Positions 15,869-23,509 of a stretch of DNA of 23,620 bases are shown one piece after another (the first letter of the stretch is position 1; every line of letters starts with the position of its first letter). A model generated the notes under the pieces. The model did not search any database. It saw only the letters and a list, made by a program, of their open reading frames with translations, and was not told the origin of the DNA. This DNA is from Bacteroidota bacterium (GTDB taxonomy: Bacteria; Bacteroidota; Bacteroidia; Flavobacteriales_F; PHOS-HE28), in the NCBI GenBank assembly GCA_023430945.1, contig JAEYYE010000279.1, positions 1 to 23,620 on the forward strand, in the 5' to 3' direction. The position numbers and the translations under genes were made by a program.

Positions 15869-16558
15869 ATGAAGTTCGGAGTAGTGATCTTCCCCGGTTC
15901 CAATTGTGATGAGGATATGATCCATGTGCTGGGCACCATCATGGGCCAGCAAGTGGAACGCCTCTGGCACAAGGACCATGATCTGAAAGGGGTGGACATG
16001 GTGGTGCTTCCCGGCGGATTCTCCTTCGGCGATTACCTGCGCTCCGGCGCGATCGCGCGCTTCTCCCCGATCATGCAGGAGGTTGCGCAACACGCGAAGA
16101 AAGGCGGACTTGTCTTCGGTGTCTGCAACGGTTTCCAAGTGCTTTGCGAGGCCGGACTTCTTCCCGGCGCTTTGCTTCACAACAAGGAGCAGAAGTTCAT
16201 TTCGAAGAACACCTGGATCAAGCCGATCAGCAAGCGCACGATCCTTACCCGATCGCTTCCCGATCGTCCTTTGCGCATCCCGATCGCGCATGGTGAAGGC
16301 CGCTACCACGCCAGCGCCGATGTGCTCGCCGAACTGAAGGCGAACGATCAGGTGCTTTTCCGTTACTGCAATGCCACCGGCATGGTCACCGATGAGGCCA
16401 ACGAGAACGGCAGCAAGGAGAACATCGCCGGCATCTGCAACAAGGGCCGCAACGTGTTCGGCATGATGCCGCACCCCGAGCGTGCCGCCGATCCGCGCCT
16501 CGGCAATACGGATGGGAAGTTGCTCTTCGAATCGCTGTTGCAGGCCGTTCCCGCCTAG
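15869..16558 (+). CDS. purQ: Phosphoribosylformylglycinamidine synthase, glutaminase subunit
   Basis: The class I glutamine amidotransferase that releases ammonia from glutamine for FGAM synthase in de novo purine synthesis, working in the cytoplasm with PurL and PurS. The 229-residue protein is full length and shows FPGSNCDED near the start, the oxyanion region LPGGFSFGDYLR, the nucleophile Cys86 in GVCNGFQ, and the catalytic pair His202 and Glu204 in PHPERA. It stands alone here with no other pur gene in the window. Its stop lies one base from the stop of the convergent CotH-family gene, with no terminator between them. Confidence 0.97.
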   Translation: MKFGVVIFPGSNCDEDMIHVLGTIMGQQVERLWHKDHDLKGVDMVVLPGGFSFGDYLRSGAIARFSPIMQEVAQHAKKGGLVFGVCNGFQVLCEAGLLPGALLHNKEQKFISKNTWIKPISKRTILTRSLPDRPLRIPIAHGEGRYHASADVLAELKANDQVLFRYCNATGMVTDEANENGSKENIAGICNKGRNVFGMMPHPERAADPRLGNTDGKLLFESLLQAVPA

Positions 16559-16559
16559 T

Positions 16560-18614
16560 CTACTTTCCGATCCTCGGCTTTATCGTTCGCGTTCTCGCCG
16601 GATCGAACGAGATCGAGTTCCCTTTTTCCTTCGATCCGCTCCACGCGATCAACCGGTGACCTTCTTCCAATTCCAGCTCGATCGTGTATTCGATCCCACT
16701 GAACAGTTGGAACTTCTGGCGGCCTGGCCGCAAGGGCAGTCCATTAATGAACATCTTTCCTGCCGACGCTTCGGGCACTTCGATGCTGACGAGTTCAAGC
16801 TTTTTTCCGCTCCGATCCGCGAGTTGCTTCAGAACGATCGCGCCACGCGCTTGCAGGAAATCCTTCAATTCTGAATACGAAGTTCCAGGCGAGGGATAGT
16901 TCATCCGATCCTTCCACAATTCATGGTCGCGTTCAAGATCCGGTCTGTGCCGTTGGTAAATGCTGTCCGCGATCGTTGTGGTGTTCTCCGGTGAAAGCAC
17001 TGTTGCGTTCATTGCACCCATGCGCCCGAGCAACATCTTTTGCAGATCGGGATCGGCGAGCAATTGCGGGAAGTACGGTGTTTCGATCCCCGGCGATGTC
17101 GCCATTCGCTCCAGGCTGTGGTCGGTCACCGGTGCCCAAAGGTCCATGTCGAAAAGCACCCATTTCCAGCGGCCATCTTCCGTTCTCGTTCTGTAGGTGC
17201 GCACGTTCAGGTCGTGATCGGCACGGCCGGTGAACAGATCGAAACACGCGAGATCGATCAGGCTTTCCAGGTCGAAGTAGTTCTCCAGCGTATCGATCGG
17301 TGCACCGACGAGCAATTTGCTCAAACCCCACTTGTAATGTTCGTCACTGCCTTCCACGATCTCCTGCGCGGGACCTTCCAACACATCCACTTCTTCAGCT
17401 CCGGTCAATTCCCGCAACCATTGCGCATCCTTCGGCGGCATCCAGCGGTAAAGGCCATGGTATTCCGCGTTCAGGTAAAGGTCGATCGGTTCCGAAGGTT
17501 GCACTGCCAGTTCGATCCGCGGATCGGCCGCGATCGCTTCGATCAGTGTGTTGCGCAGGAACGCATGCGGGCTTGCGTCGGCGCGCAGGATCGCTTCATC
17601 GTATTTCGATCCATCGCGAAAACGGAACGGCGTTGTAGGACTATCGTACCTGTTCCGCGCATACAGCTTGAAGGATCTTTTCGGCAGGCCGCGCGATCCG
17701 CTCCCGCTTATGCGCAATCCCACAGGGATCGTTGTTGTGTCCTTCTGGAACCATGCAGGTCTTTCCCATTCACGCCCGATCCGCGAGTAGTTGGCTGTTG
17801 GTCCATTCGAGCCGATCCCGCTGAGCGTATCCCACAGATCGGGCCGATCGATGATGAGCGAGACTGAAGGCCGATCGGTTTTGATGTGATACGTGCCCGC
17901 GAATTCCTGGCCGCCGATCCCTTCCTTGGTGAACGCACGTGCACGGATCACAGTGTTCTTTTCGATCGGGATCGGCCCGGTGTATTCCGATCCATTCTCC
18001 GATCCCGGTTCACTTCCATCCGTGGTGAAGATGATCCGATCGCCATTCGCGTTCAATGTCAGCGTGAACGCACTTTCGAAGTGGCCGGGTGACGGATCGG
18101 CGGTGATGCCCGCCGTGCGTTCAGCTGCACCGATCGAAGCGTTGTTCGACTTACCCGGCGAAGGTTCGCTGAAGATCTTCCAGGTGCGTGCGCCATCGGG
18201 TTGCCGGCCGATGCTTTCATCGGCATAAAGCTTTGGCCAGGTGAACACATCGATGATCTTGGTTCCGTTCGGCGCGATCAGCAACAACGAACCGCTTTCC
18301 CGCGAAAGCCGGAAGGGAAGATGATCGGGCCCGAGTTCCGATCGGCCATCGCAGTAGAGCAAGCGATAACCACGCGGCGGCACTTTCAAGGGATTCTCGA
18401 TCGCATATTGATCTCCGGCGATCACCAGCCGCATGCCCATCAGATCCACCGATCGGCTGGTGGGATTGTAGATCTCGATCCAATCCGGTGAGCCGCCGTC
18501 AGCGGAGATGAGCGTACGCTGGTTCGATGCCTGGATCTCGTTGATCAGCACCGGATTCTGCGCGTGCGAATGCGCCACCCAAAAAAGGCAGAAAGCGAGC
18601 GAAACGGCCTTCAC
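16560..18614 (-). CDS. Secreted lamin-tail, chitobiase-type and CotH-domain protein
   Basis: A 684-residue exported protein. A signal peptide (1-18, ending HSHA) is followed by a lamin-tail domain (about 20-135, starting PVLINEIQASN and including SPDWIEIYNPT), a chitobiase-like beta domain (about 170-245, IIFTTDGSEP and IRARAFTKEG), and a CotH region (about 275-590) with LRISGSGSRGLPKRSFKLYA, NAEYHGLYRW, TGRADHDLNVRTYR and WKWVLFDMDLW. CotH proteins are atypical protein kinases; the Asp residues of the FDMD segment are present, but after the GLY motif this protein has RWMPPKD where I would expect a Glu-containing segment. The C-terminal beta region ends in IKPRIGK and is not a clear secretion domain. 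The start is GTG at 18614, since the signal peptide begins there. A -7-like box lies only four bases upstream. Confidence 0.85.
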   Translation of the reverse strand: MKAVSLAFCLFWVAHSHAQNPVLINEIQASNQRTLISADGGSPDWIEIYNPTSRSVDLMGMRLVIAGDQYAIENPLKVPPRGYRLLYCDGRSELGPDHLPFRLSRESGSLLLIAPNGTKIIDVFTWPKLYADESIGRQPDGARTWKIFSEPSPGKSNNASIGAAERTAGITADPSPGHFESAFTLTLNANGDRIIFTTDGSEPGSENGSEYTGPIPIEKNTVIRARAFTKEGIGGQEFAGTYHIKTDRPSVSLIIDRPDLWDTLSGIGSNGPTANYSRIGREWERPAWFQKDTTTIPVGLRISGSGSRGLPKRSFKLYARNRYDSPTTPFRFRDGSKYDEAILRADASPHAFLRNTLIEAIAADPRIELAVQPSEPIDLYLNAEYHGLYRWMPPKDAQWLRELTGAEEVDVLEGPAQEIVEGSDEHYKWGLSKLLVGAPIDTLENYFDLESLIDLACFDLFTGRADHDLNVRTYRTRTEDGRWKWVLFDMDLWAPVTDHSLERMATSPGIETPYFPQLLADPDLQKMLLGRMGAMNATVLSPENTTTIADSIYQRHRPDLERDHELWKDRMNYPSPGTSYSELKDFLQARGAIVLKQLADRSGKKLELVSIEVPEASAGKMFINGLPLRPGRQKFQLFSGIEYTIELELEEGHRLIAWSGSKEKGNSISFDPARTRTIKPRIGK

Positions 18615-18618
18615 TGGC

Positions 18619-18626
18619 CGAAATTA
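18619..18626 (-). promoter_or_regulatory. -7-like box for the CotH-family gene
   Basis: The minus strand reads TAATTTCG, one mismatch from TAnnTTTG, four bases ahead of the GTG start. If used, the transcript would begin at or very near the start codon. Confidence 0.4.
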
Positions 18627-18698
18627 GAAGATTAACGCATGCAATTCATCGACGAATACCTCTTGACAATTTCGCCGGTCGGGTGAAGGACCACGCCA

Positions 18699-18842
18699 TT
18701 ACAAGGAATTCCGCGTAACGTAATATTTCCAGGCCACCATCAATTTCTGCAATTTGGTGAGCCGGGTGAGGTCCTTGTCCCACAACTTCGGAAGTATCGT
18801 CTTGTTGATCTTTGCGAGAAGACGGAACGCGTTCTTTTTCAT
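18699..18842 (-). CDS. 47-residue basic protein, unknown function
   Basis: A small frame downstream of the CDF transporter gene with 8 bases between stop and start. The translation begins MKKNAFRLLAKINK and ends AWKYYVTRNSL; it is basic and helical-looking, with KLWDKDLTRLTKLQKL in the middle. I recall short Bacteroidota proteins with the same INKxxLP...LxK...WxYYVT pattern, though I cannot confirm this by search. The same frame runs far upstream through the transporter gene out of phase, which hides it in automatic calls. The spacing suggests it is the last gene of the dnaG-transporter run. Function is unknown. Confidence 0.65.
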   Translation of the reverse strand: MKKNAFRLLAKINKTILPKLWDKDLTRLTKLQKLMVAWKYYVTRNSL

Positions 18843-18850
18843 GTGGCCGA

Positions 18851-19762
18851 TCAATGATCCTCCAACCCGCATTTTTCGTCGGGCAATTCGATCTCGATCG
18901 TGGTGTGGTCGATCCCCATGGACTGAAGGATCTCCCTCGCTTTCGCTTTTGCGGCCAGCGCATCGCGGATCGATGTTTCCTGGACCACCAGGTGAACACT
19001 GTGGATCATGTAGGTGCCATCGAGGCTCCACGTATGCTGATCGTGTATGTCGATCACCTGCGGTATCTGCATCAGCCTTTCCCGTAGGCCGGCGGTGCCG
19101 ATCGATGCGGGTTCCGCCTGCATCAGGATCTTGGTACCTGCGCGCAGGGTCCCAATGGCGTTGTAAAGGATGTAGAGCGCGATCGCCATGCTCAACAATG
19201 GATCGAGCTGTGCGAAGCCGGTGAAATGGATGATCACCGCACCGATCAGTACCGAAGCCCAGCCGAGCACATCCTCCAACAGGTGGAGGTAAGCACCGCG
19301 TTCGTTCAGGCTTTTCCCGGCGTTCAACAGCCAGGCCGCAAGCCCGTTCATCGCGATCCCGAACACCGCGATCAGCATCATGCCTCTTGTATGCGGCGCC
19401 ACCGGTTCCAGCAATCGCGGGAACGACAATACCAGCACGAGGAGCGAACCGGCGATCAACATGCCTGCCGCAAGCCAGCCGCCAAGCATGCTGTACCTGC
19501 CATAACCGTAACTGTAGTTCGCATCCCTTCCGCGCGTTGCGATATTCTGCAGGTACCATGCGGCACCAAGCACGGCGCAATCCCCCAGATCATGCAACGC
19601 ATCGGTGAGCACGGCGATGCTGTTGGTCCACCAGCCACCGAAAAGTTCAATGAAAGTGAAGCCGAGGTTCAGGAAAAAAGCGATCCGCAGCCCACGCGTG
19701 GTATGCGGCACATGATGGTGACCCGCGTGATCATGCGCGCCATGATCCTTTCCATGCTCCAC
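18851..19762 (-). CDS. Cation diffusion facilitator (CzcD-like metal exporter)
   Basis: An inner-membrane antiporter that exports divalent metals, most likely zinc, using protons. The 303-residue protein has a His-rich N-terminus (HGKDHGAHDHAGHHH), six predicted helices, and the two metal-site motifs: HDLGD (57-61) in helix 2, within LTDALHDLGD, and HLLED in helix 5. A cytoplasmic C-terminal domain includes DIHDQHTWSLDG and IHSVHLVVQE, as in CzcD relatives. The start is GTG at 19762, as no other in-frame start fits the His-rich leader. It lies 17 bases after dnaG. An exact TAGTTTTG box lies between the two genes, so it can probably be transcribed independently as well. Confidence 0.93.
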   Translation of the reverse strand: MEHGKDHGAHDHAGHHHVPHTTRGLRIAFFLNLGFTFIELFGGWWTNSIAVLTDALHDLGDCAVLGAAWYLQNIATRGRDANYSYGYGRYSMLGGWLAAGMLIAGSLLVLVLSFPRLLEPVAPHTRGMMLIAVFGIAMNGLAAWLLNAGKSLNERGAYLHLLEDVLGWASVLIGAVIIHFTGFAQLDPLLSMAIALYILYNAIGTLRAGTKILMQAEPASIGTAGLRERLMQIPQVIDIHDQHTWSLDGTYMIHSVHLVVQETSIRDALAAKAKAREILQSMGIDHTTIEIELPDEKCGLEDH

Positions 19763-19766
19763 TTGG

Positions 19767-19774
19767 CAAAACTA
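19767..19774 (-). promoter_or_regulatory. -7 box for the CDF transporter
   Basis: The minus strand reads TAGTTTTG, an exact match to TAnnTTTG, four bases ahead of the GTG start. It lies in the 17-base gap after dnaG. No -33 TTG is found at the usual spacing. Confidence 0.45.
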
Positions 19775-19779
19775 ACCGA

Positions 19780-21732
19780 TCAGCCCACCACCACGCGGCC
19801 GGTCTTTTTGGAGAGCTGCAGCTTGAAGGTGTTCTTCACCTGTATCTCCGCGAGCAGCAACATCACCTCTTCGTCCGTGGTGTTCTTCAACTTTTCCTGA
19901 AGGTCCTTGATCATTCGATCCAGCCGGCGTTCCTTCAGAATGTAAACGGCTTCTTCCAGCGCAGCGAACAGGATCTCGTTCTCCCGCTTCACATGGATCT
20001 TGTGCCGATCCTTCCAATTCGGGCTGAGCTGGTGCTTCTCCGTGATCAGATCGATCGCTGTTCTGCGCCAATCCTCCTGTTCGTGTCCGACGTATCGGCC
20101 TGCATCCACATTTCCGCCAAGATTGCTGGTGTGGCGGTAATCCAGATAGATCTCACGGAAGATCGGGTCATCGAATAGGATGTTGTCCATCGCGAGCATC
20201 TCGAACATCAATTCAGCGACGGTCGTTTCCTCTTCAATCTTTTCTTCCTTATCGGGATCGAAGAACGGTGCCATCACTTTTTCGTGCCCGTACCGGAGCA
20301 GCATGCGCAACAGATCGCGTTCCTGCACGCTTGTTCCCTGTTCTTCGATCGTTGGTTGCGGCGGTGAAAGTTCCGGGGCGAGCTTTTCCTCCGGCACGTA
20401 AGCTCCTTCGCCCAAACCCTTTCGGTATCGCTTGCGCAACACCTTGTTCATTTCGCTCAGCAACGCCTGCTCGTTCACTTGGAGCATGCGGCTGCATTGC
20501 TGTATGTAGAGCGATCGCAGGATGTGATCGGGAACGAGTGCGATGCTCTCAACGATCTCATGGATCGCCACGGATTTCTTCACCGGATCATCGCCGCAAT
20601 CGGCCATCAGAAGCCCGGCCTTGAAGACAAGGAAATCCTGCGCGGTGCGCGTGAGATGATCGAGAACTTCGCTGCTACTGCGGCTCTTCGCGAAGCTGTC
20701 TGGATCCTCGCCTTCGGGGAAGGTCACCACTTTCACGTTCAAGCCCTCGGCGAGGATCAGGTCGATCCCGCGGATGCTCGCCTTCATGCCAGCTGCATCA
20801 CCATCGTACAGGATGCACACCGTTGGCGCATAGCGCTTGATCAACCGCACCTGGTCTTCGGTGAGGCTGGTGCCGCTGCTGGCCACCACGTTCACGATGC
20901 CGGATTGATGCAGGCTGATCACATCGGTGTAACCTTCCACCAGGTAACAAAGCTCCTGTTCAGCGATCGCTTTTTTCGCCTGGAAGATCCCGTAAAGCGA
21001 CTTGCTCTTCACATAGAGCAGGCTTTCCGGTGAATTGAAATACTTCGGCAATTTCTTGTCGCTCTTCAGCGTGCGCGCACCGAATGCGATCACCTGACCG
21101 CTCAATCCATGGATCGGGAAAGTGACACGTCCCTGGAAGAAGTCCCACGGCGTTCCATCCTCACGTCGTTTTATCCAGCCTGCCCTTTCGAGCAATTCAG
21201 GATCGAAACCGTGAGCGATCGCTGCGGTGGCGAAAGCATTGCCTTTCTCAGGAACATAACCAAGATCGAATTCCTTGATCGTGCGATCGCTGAATCCGCG
21301 TTCATGGAAATAGCTCAAGCCGATCCGCTTTCCTTCCTCCGTGTTCCAAAGTTGATCGCTGCTCCACTTTTGCGCCCATGTCTGGATCACCGCGAGGCTT
21401 TCGCGCTCGCTCTGTTCGATCTGTTGCTCGAGCGACTGTTCCTCTTCGGGGAGCTCGATCTGGTAGCGTTTCGCCAGCCACCGGATCGCTCCGATGTAGC
21501 TGAGGTGCTCGTGTTTGATGAGGAACGTGATCGAGTCGCCGCTCTCGCCACACCCGAAACATTTGAAGATCCCCAGATTGGGCGTTACGTTGAACGAGGG
21601 CGTTTTTTCGTTGTGGAATGGGCAAAGGCCGAGGTACCGCGGACCTTTCTTTTTCAACGCGACGAACTCGCCCACGACCTCTTCCACGCGCGCGGCTTCC
21701 TTAACCTGTTGTATGGCGTGTGGCTGGATCAT
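19780..21732 (-). CDS. dnaG: DNA primase
   Basis: Makes RNA primers at the replication fork together with the DnaB helicase. The 650-residue protein, starting at 21732 (MIQPHAIQQVKEAA), shows the CHC2 zinc finger C37-x2-H40-x17-C58-x2-C61 (CPFH ... CFGC), the catalytic-core signatures (LGYVPEKGNAF, GRVTFPIHGLSGQVIAFGAR), and the Toprim domain with LVEGYTDVISLH (266-270 core) and LYDGDAAGMKA (Asp310, Asp312). The remaining C-terminal third is the helicase-binding region. The start at 21732 is chosen because primases begin a short way ahead of the zinc finger; the open frame to 21846 would overlap the divergent gene. A weak TATTTTCA box lies 10 bases upstream. It probably heads the run with the metal exporter. 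Confidence 0.97.
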   Translation of the reverse strand: MIQPHAIQQVKEAARVEEVVGEFVALKKKGPRYLGLCPFHNEKTPSFNVTPNLGIFKCFGCGESGDSITFLIKHEHLSYIGAIRWLAKRYQIELPEEEQSLEQQIEQSERESLAVIQTWAQKWSSDQLWNTEEGKRIGLSYFHERGFSDRTIKEFDLGYVPEKGNAFATAAIAHGFDPELLERAGWIKRREDGTPWDFFQGRVTFPIHGLSGQVIAFGARTLKSDKKLPKYFNSPESLLYVKSKSLYGIFQAKKAIAEQELCYLVEGYTDVISLHQSGIVNVVASSGTSLTEDQVRLIKRYAPTVCILYDGDAAGMKASIRGIDLILAEGLNVKVVTFPEGEDPDSFAKSRSSSEVLDHLTRTAQDFLVFKAGLLMADCGDDPVKKSVAIHEIVESIALVPDHILRSLYIQQCSRMLQVNEQALLSEMNKVLRKRYRKGLGEGAYVPEEKLAPELSPPQPTIEEQGTSVQERDLLRMLLRYGHEKVMAPFFDPDKEEKIEEETTVAELMFEMLAMDNILFDDPIFREIYLDYRHTSNLGGNVDAGRYVGHEQEDWRRTAIDLITEKHQLSPNWKDRHKIHVKRENEILFAALEEAVYILKERRLDRMIKDLQEKLKNTTDEEVMLLLAEIQVKNTFKLQLSKKTGRVVVG

Positions 21733-21817
21733 GAAAGGGCCGTGAAAATAGATCCATCGGCCGATCCGATCGGTCAATTCTGGTGGATCGTCGATAACTC
21801 GATCGGCTGCCGAGGAA

Positions 21818-21825
21818 TACTTTCG
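21818..21825 (+). promoter_or_regulatory. -7-like box for the membrane LytTR regulator
   Basis: TACTTTCG, one mismatch from TAnnTTTG, ending 10 bases before the ATG at 21836. No clear -33 element is found. Confidence 0.35.
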
Positions 21826-21835
21826 CTCAAGATCG

Positions 21836-22741
21836 ATGTCCACCAATTTCCTTGATCAACCCCACCCGTATGAGCGGTCGCTGATCCGGCGGCTGAAACG
21901 CGCCTTCGTTGTCGGCCTGTTCATAATGCTGTTCCTGGGGATCTTCAAACCGTTCGGACTTTCGGAGATCCCCGTTGTCTGGAGCTGGGCGGCCGGTTAT
22001 GGCATGGTCACTTTCCTGGCGATGAGCGCCGTCGATATCTTTCTTGTTTCGCGCCGTACCGATCTGGAGAAATGGACGTTGGGCAACGAGCTGTTCTTTT
22101 CCGCTTTGAACATCTTGTTGATCGGGATCCTCAATGCACTTTTTTCGATCTGGCTGGGCATCGCGCCATGGGATTGGACCACATTCCTTTCATTCACGCT
22201 GTACACTGTTGCCATCGGGATCTTCCCAGTGACCGCGATCGTCCTCATCAAGTTCCAAGGTGAGCGGACCCATTATGCGAAAGAAGCCGAAATGATCGGA
22301 AAGGAACTGGCCGAAGCACCACCGCGGAAAGATGAGCTTGCTGGACAACGGATCTTCTTGATCGGTGAGAACCAGAACGAACGGCTTGAGATCGATGCCG
22401 ATCGCTTGTTCTATGTGAAAGCCTCGGACAATTATGTGGAAGCCTTTCATGGAATTGGCGGAACCGATCGGAAGGTGTTACGTGGTTCGTTGCGATCATT
22501 CGAGGATCAATTGAAGGATCATCCCCAATTCCATCGTTGCCATAAAAGTTATGTGGTGAACATGGATCTGGTGGAGCGGGTAAGTGGCAATGCCCAGGGT
22601 CTCAGGCTTCACTTGAAAGGAGGCAGCGCGGAGGTGCCGGTATCCAGATCGTTGACCACACGGATCCGTGAGCACCTTGCCGTTCACCCCGGCGGACCCT
22701 CCCGTTTGCCCCAGGCCTTTCCCGGTGGTCCCAAAGGTTGA
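21836..22741 (+). CDS. Membrane-bound LytTR transcription regulator
   Basis: A 301-residue protein with four predicted membrane helices in its first 145 residues (for example VVGLFIMLFLGIF and VTFLAMSAVDIFL), followed by a linker and a LytTR DNA-binding domain at about 175-280 with RLFYVKASDNYVEAFH, LRGSLRSFEDQL, FHRCHKSYVVNMDLV and VPVSRSLTTRI. This is a one-component regulator that would bind DNA from the inner membrane, with no receiver domain. The C-terminus ends in a Pro- and Gly-rich tail. It is divergent from dnaG with 103 bases between starts. The target genes are unknown; the membrane protein just downstream is a natural candidate. Confidence 0.92.
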   Translation: MSTNFLDQPHPYERSLIRRLKRAFVVGLFIMLFLGIFKPFGLSEIPVVWSWAAGYGMVTFLAMSAVDIFLVSRRTDLEKWTLGNELFFSALNILLIGILNALFSIWLGIAPWDWTTFLSFTLYTVAIGIFPVTAIVLIKFQGERTHYAKEAEMIGKELAEAPPRKDELAGQRIFLIGENQNERLEIDADRLFYVKASDNYVEAFHGIGGTDRKVLRGSLRSFEDQLKDHPQFHRCHKSYVVNMDLVERVSGNAQGLRLHLKGGSAEVPVSRSLTTRIREHLAVHPGGPSRLPQAFPGGPKG

Positions 22742-22807
22742 GGCTCACCACTTTAGGCTGGATTTTCCTTTTTGCTTGAAGTTGGTTCGCGATCAATTAC
22801 GATCACC

Positions 22808-23452
22808 ATGGAACCACTCAAGACCATCGCCCTTGCCATCCACATCATCGGTGGAAGCGTTGCACTGTTCACAGGCCTGTTCAACATGATCGCCCGCAAA
22901 GGCGGCAAGCGTCATCGCAAGGCCGGGCTTTTATTCACCTGGTCGATGTACGCGGTGGCCCTATCCGCATTGGTGCTTTCCATTTCGATCGAAAGCACTT
23001 TCTTCTTCTGTCTGGGGATCTTCACCTTCTACATGACCTGGAACGGTCAGCGATCGGCTGCTCTGCGAAGCGTGGTCTTCGATCGGATCGACAACGCAAT
23101 ACTCGCTATCGGATCGATCAACACATTGGCGATGCTGTTGACCGGCAATGCGATCCTGTTCGGCCTCGGCGTTCTGAGCTCCACACTGGTGATCCGGGAG
23201 ATCCTCCTGTTCCTCAAGTTGCGAAAGGGTGAAAAGCTACCGCCGAACGCCTGGCTCGTGCGGCACATCGGCATGATGGTCGGCTCGTACATCAGCACGC
23301 TCACCGCTTTTTTGGTGGTGAATTGGAACGACTTCGGGCCCTATTGGATCCCGTGGGCACTGCCACCGGCTGTGCTAGTGCCTTATATCATCTGGTGGAG
23401 CCGGAAGGTGGCTGGATCACCGAAGCGAACGATCGGAACGGTCGCAGTCTGA
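22808..23452 (+). CDS. Multi-spanning membrane protein (DUF2306-like)
   Basis: A 214-residue integral membrane protein with about seven predicted helices. Features resembling DUF2306-type proteins are IHIIGGSVALFTGLFNM near the start, a KGGKRHRKAGLLF segment between helices 1 and 2, and RHIGMMVGSYISTLTAF in a late helix; the histidines in these segments are the likely functional residues. The ATG at 22808 is preferred because the sequence before it (from 22772) is not membrane-like and only adds a polar extension. It lies 66 bases after the LytTR gene on the same strand. The function of the family is not established. Confidence 0.8.
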   Translation: MEPLKTIALAIHIIGGSVALFTGLFNMIARKGGKRHRKAGLLFTWSMYAVALSALVLSISIESTFFFCLGIFTFYMTWNGQRSAALRSVVFDRIDNAILAIGSINTLAMLLTGNAILFGLGVLSSTLVIREILLFLKLRKGEKLPPNAWLVRHIGMMVGSYISTLTAFLVVNWNDFGPYWIPWALPPAVLVPYIIWWSRKVAGSPKRTIGTVAV

Positions 23453-23509
23453 CGAAATAGCTAATTCCGATAATGGAACAGGGTATCCCAAAGGACGAAA
23501 GAACATGGT

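Noticed and set aside
15704..16474. A 256-residue minus-strand frame
   Set aside because: It is antisense to purQ and to the repeat region; purQ has all catalytic residues.
18699..19580. A 293-residue minus-strand protein
   Set aside because: Most of it is an out-of-phase reading of the CDF exporter gene; only the last 47 codons, beyond that gene, look real and are listed separately.
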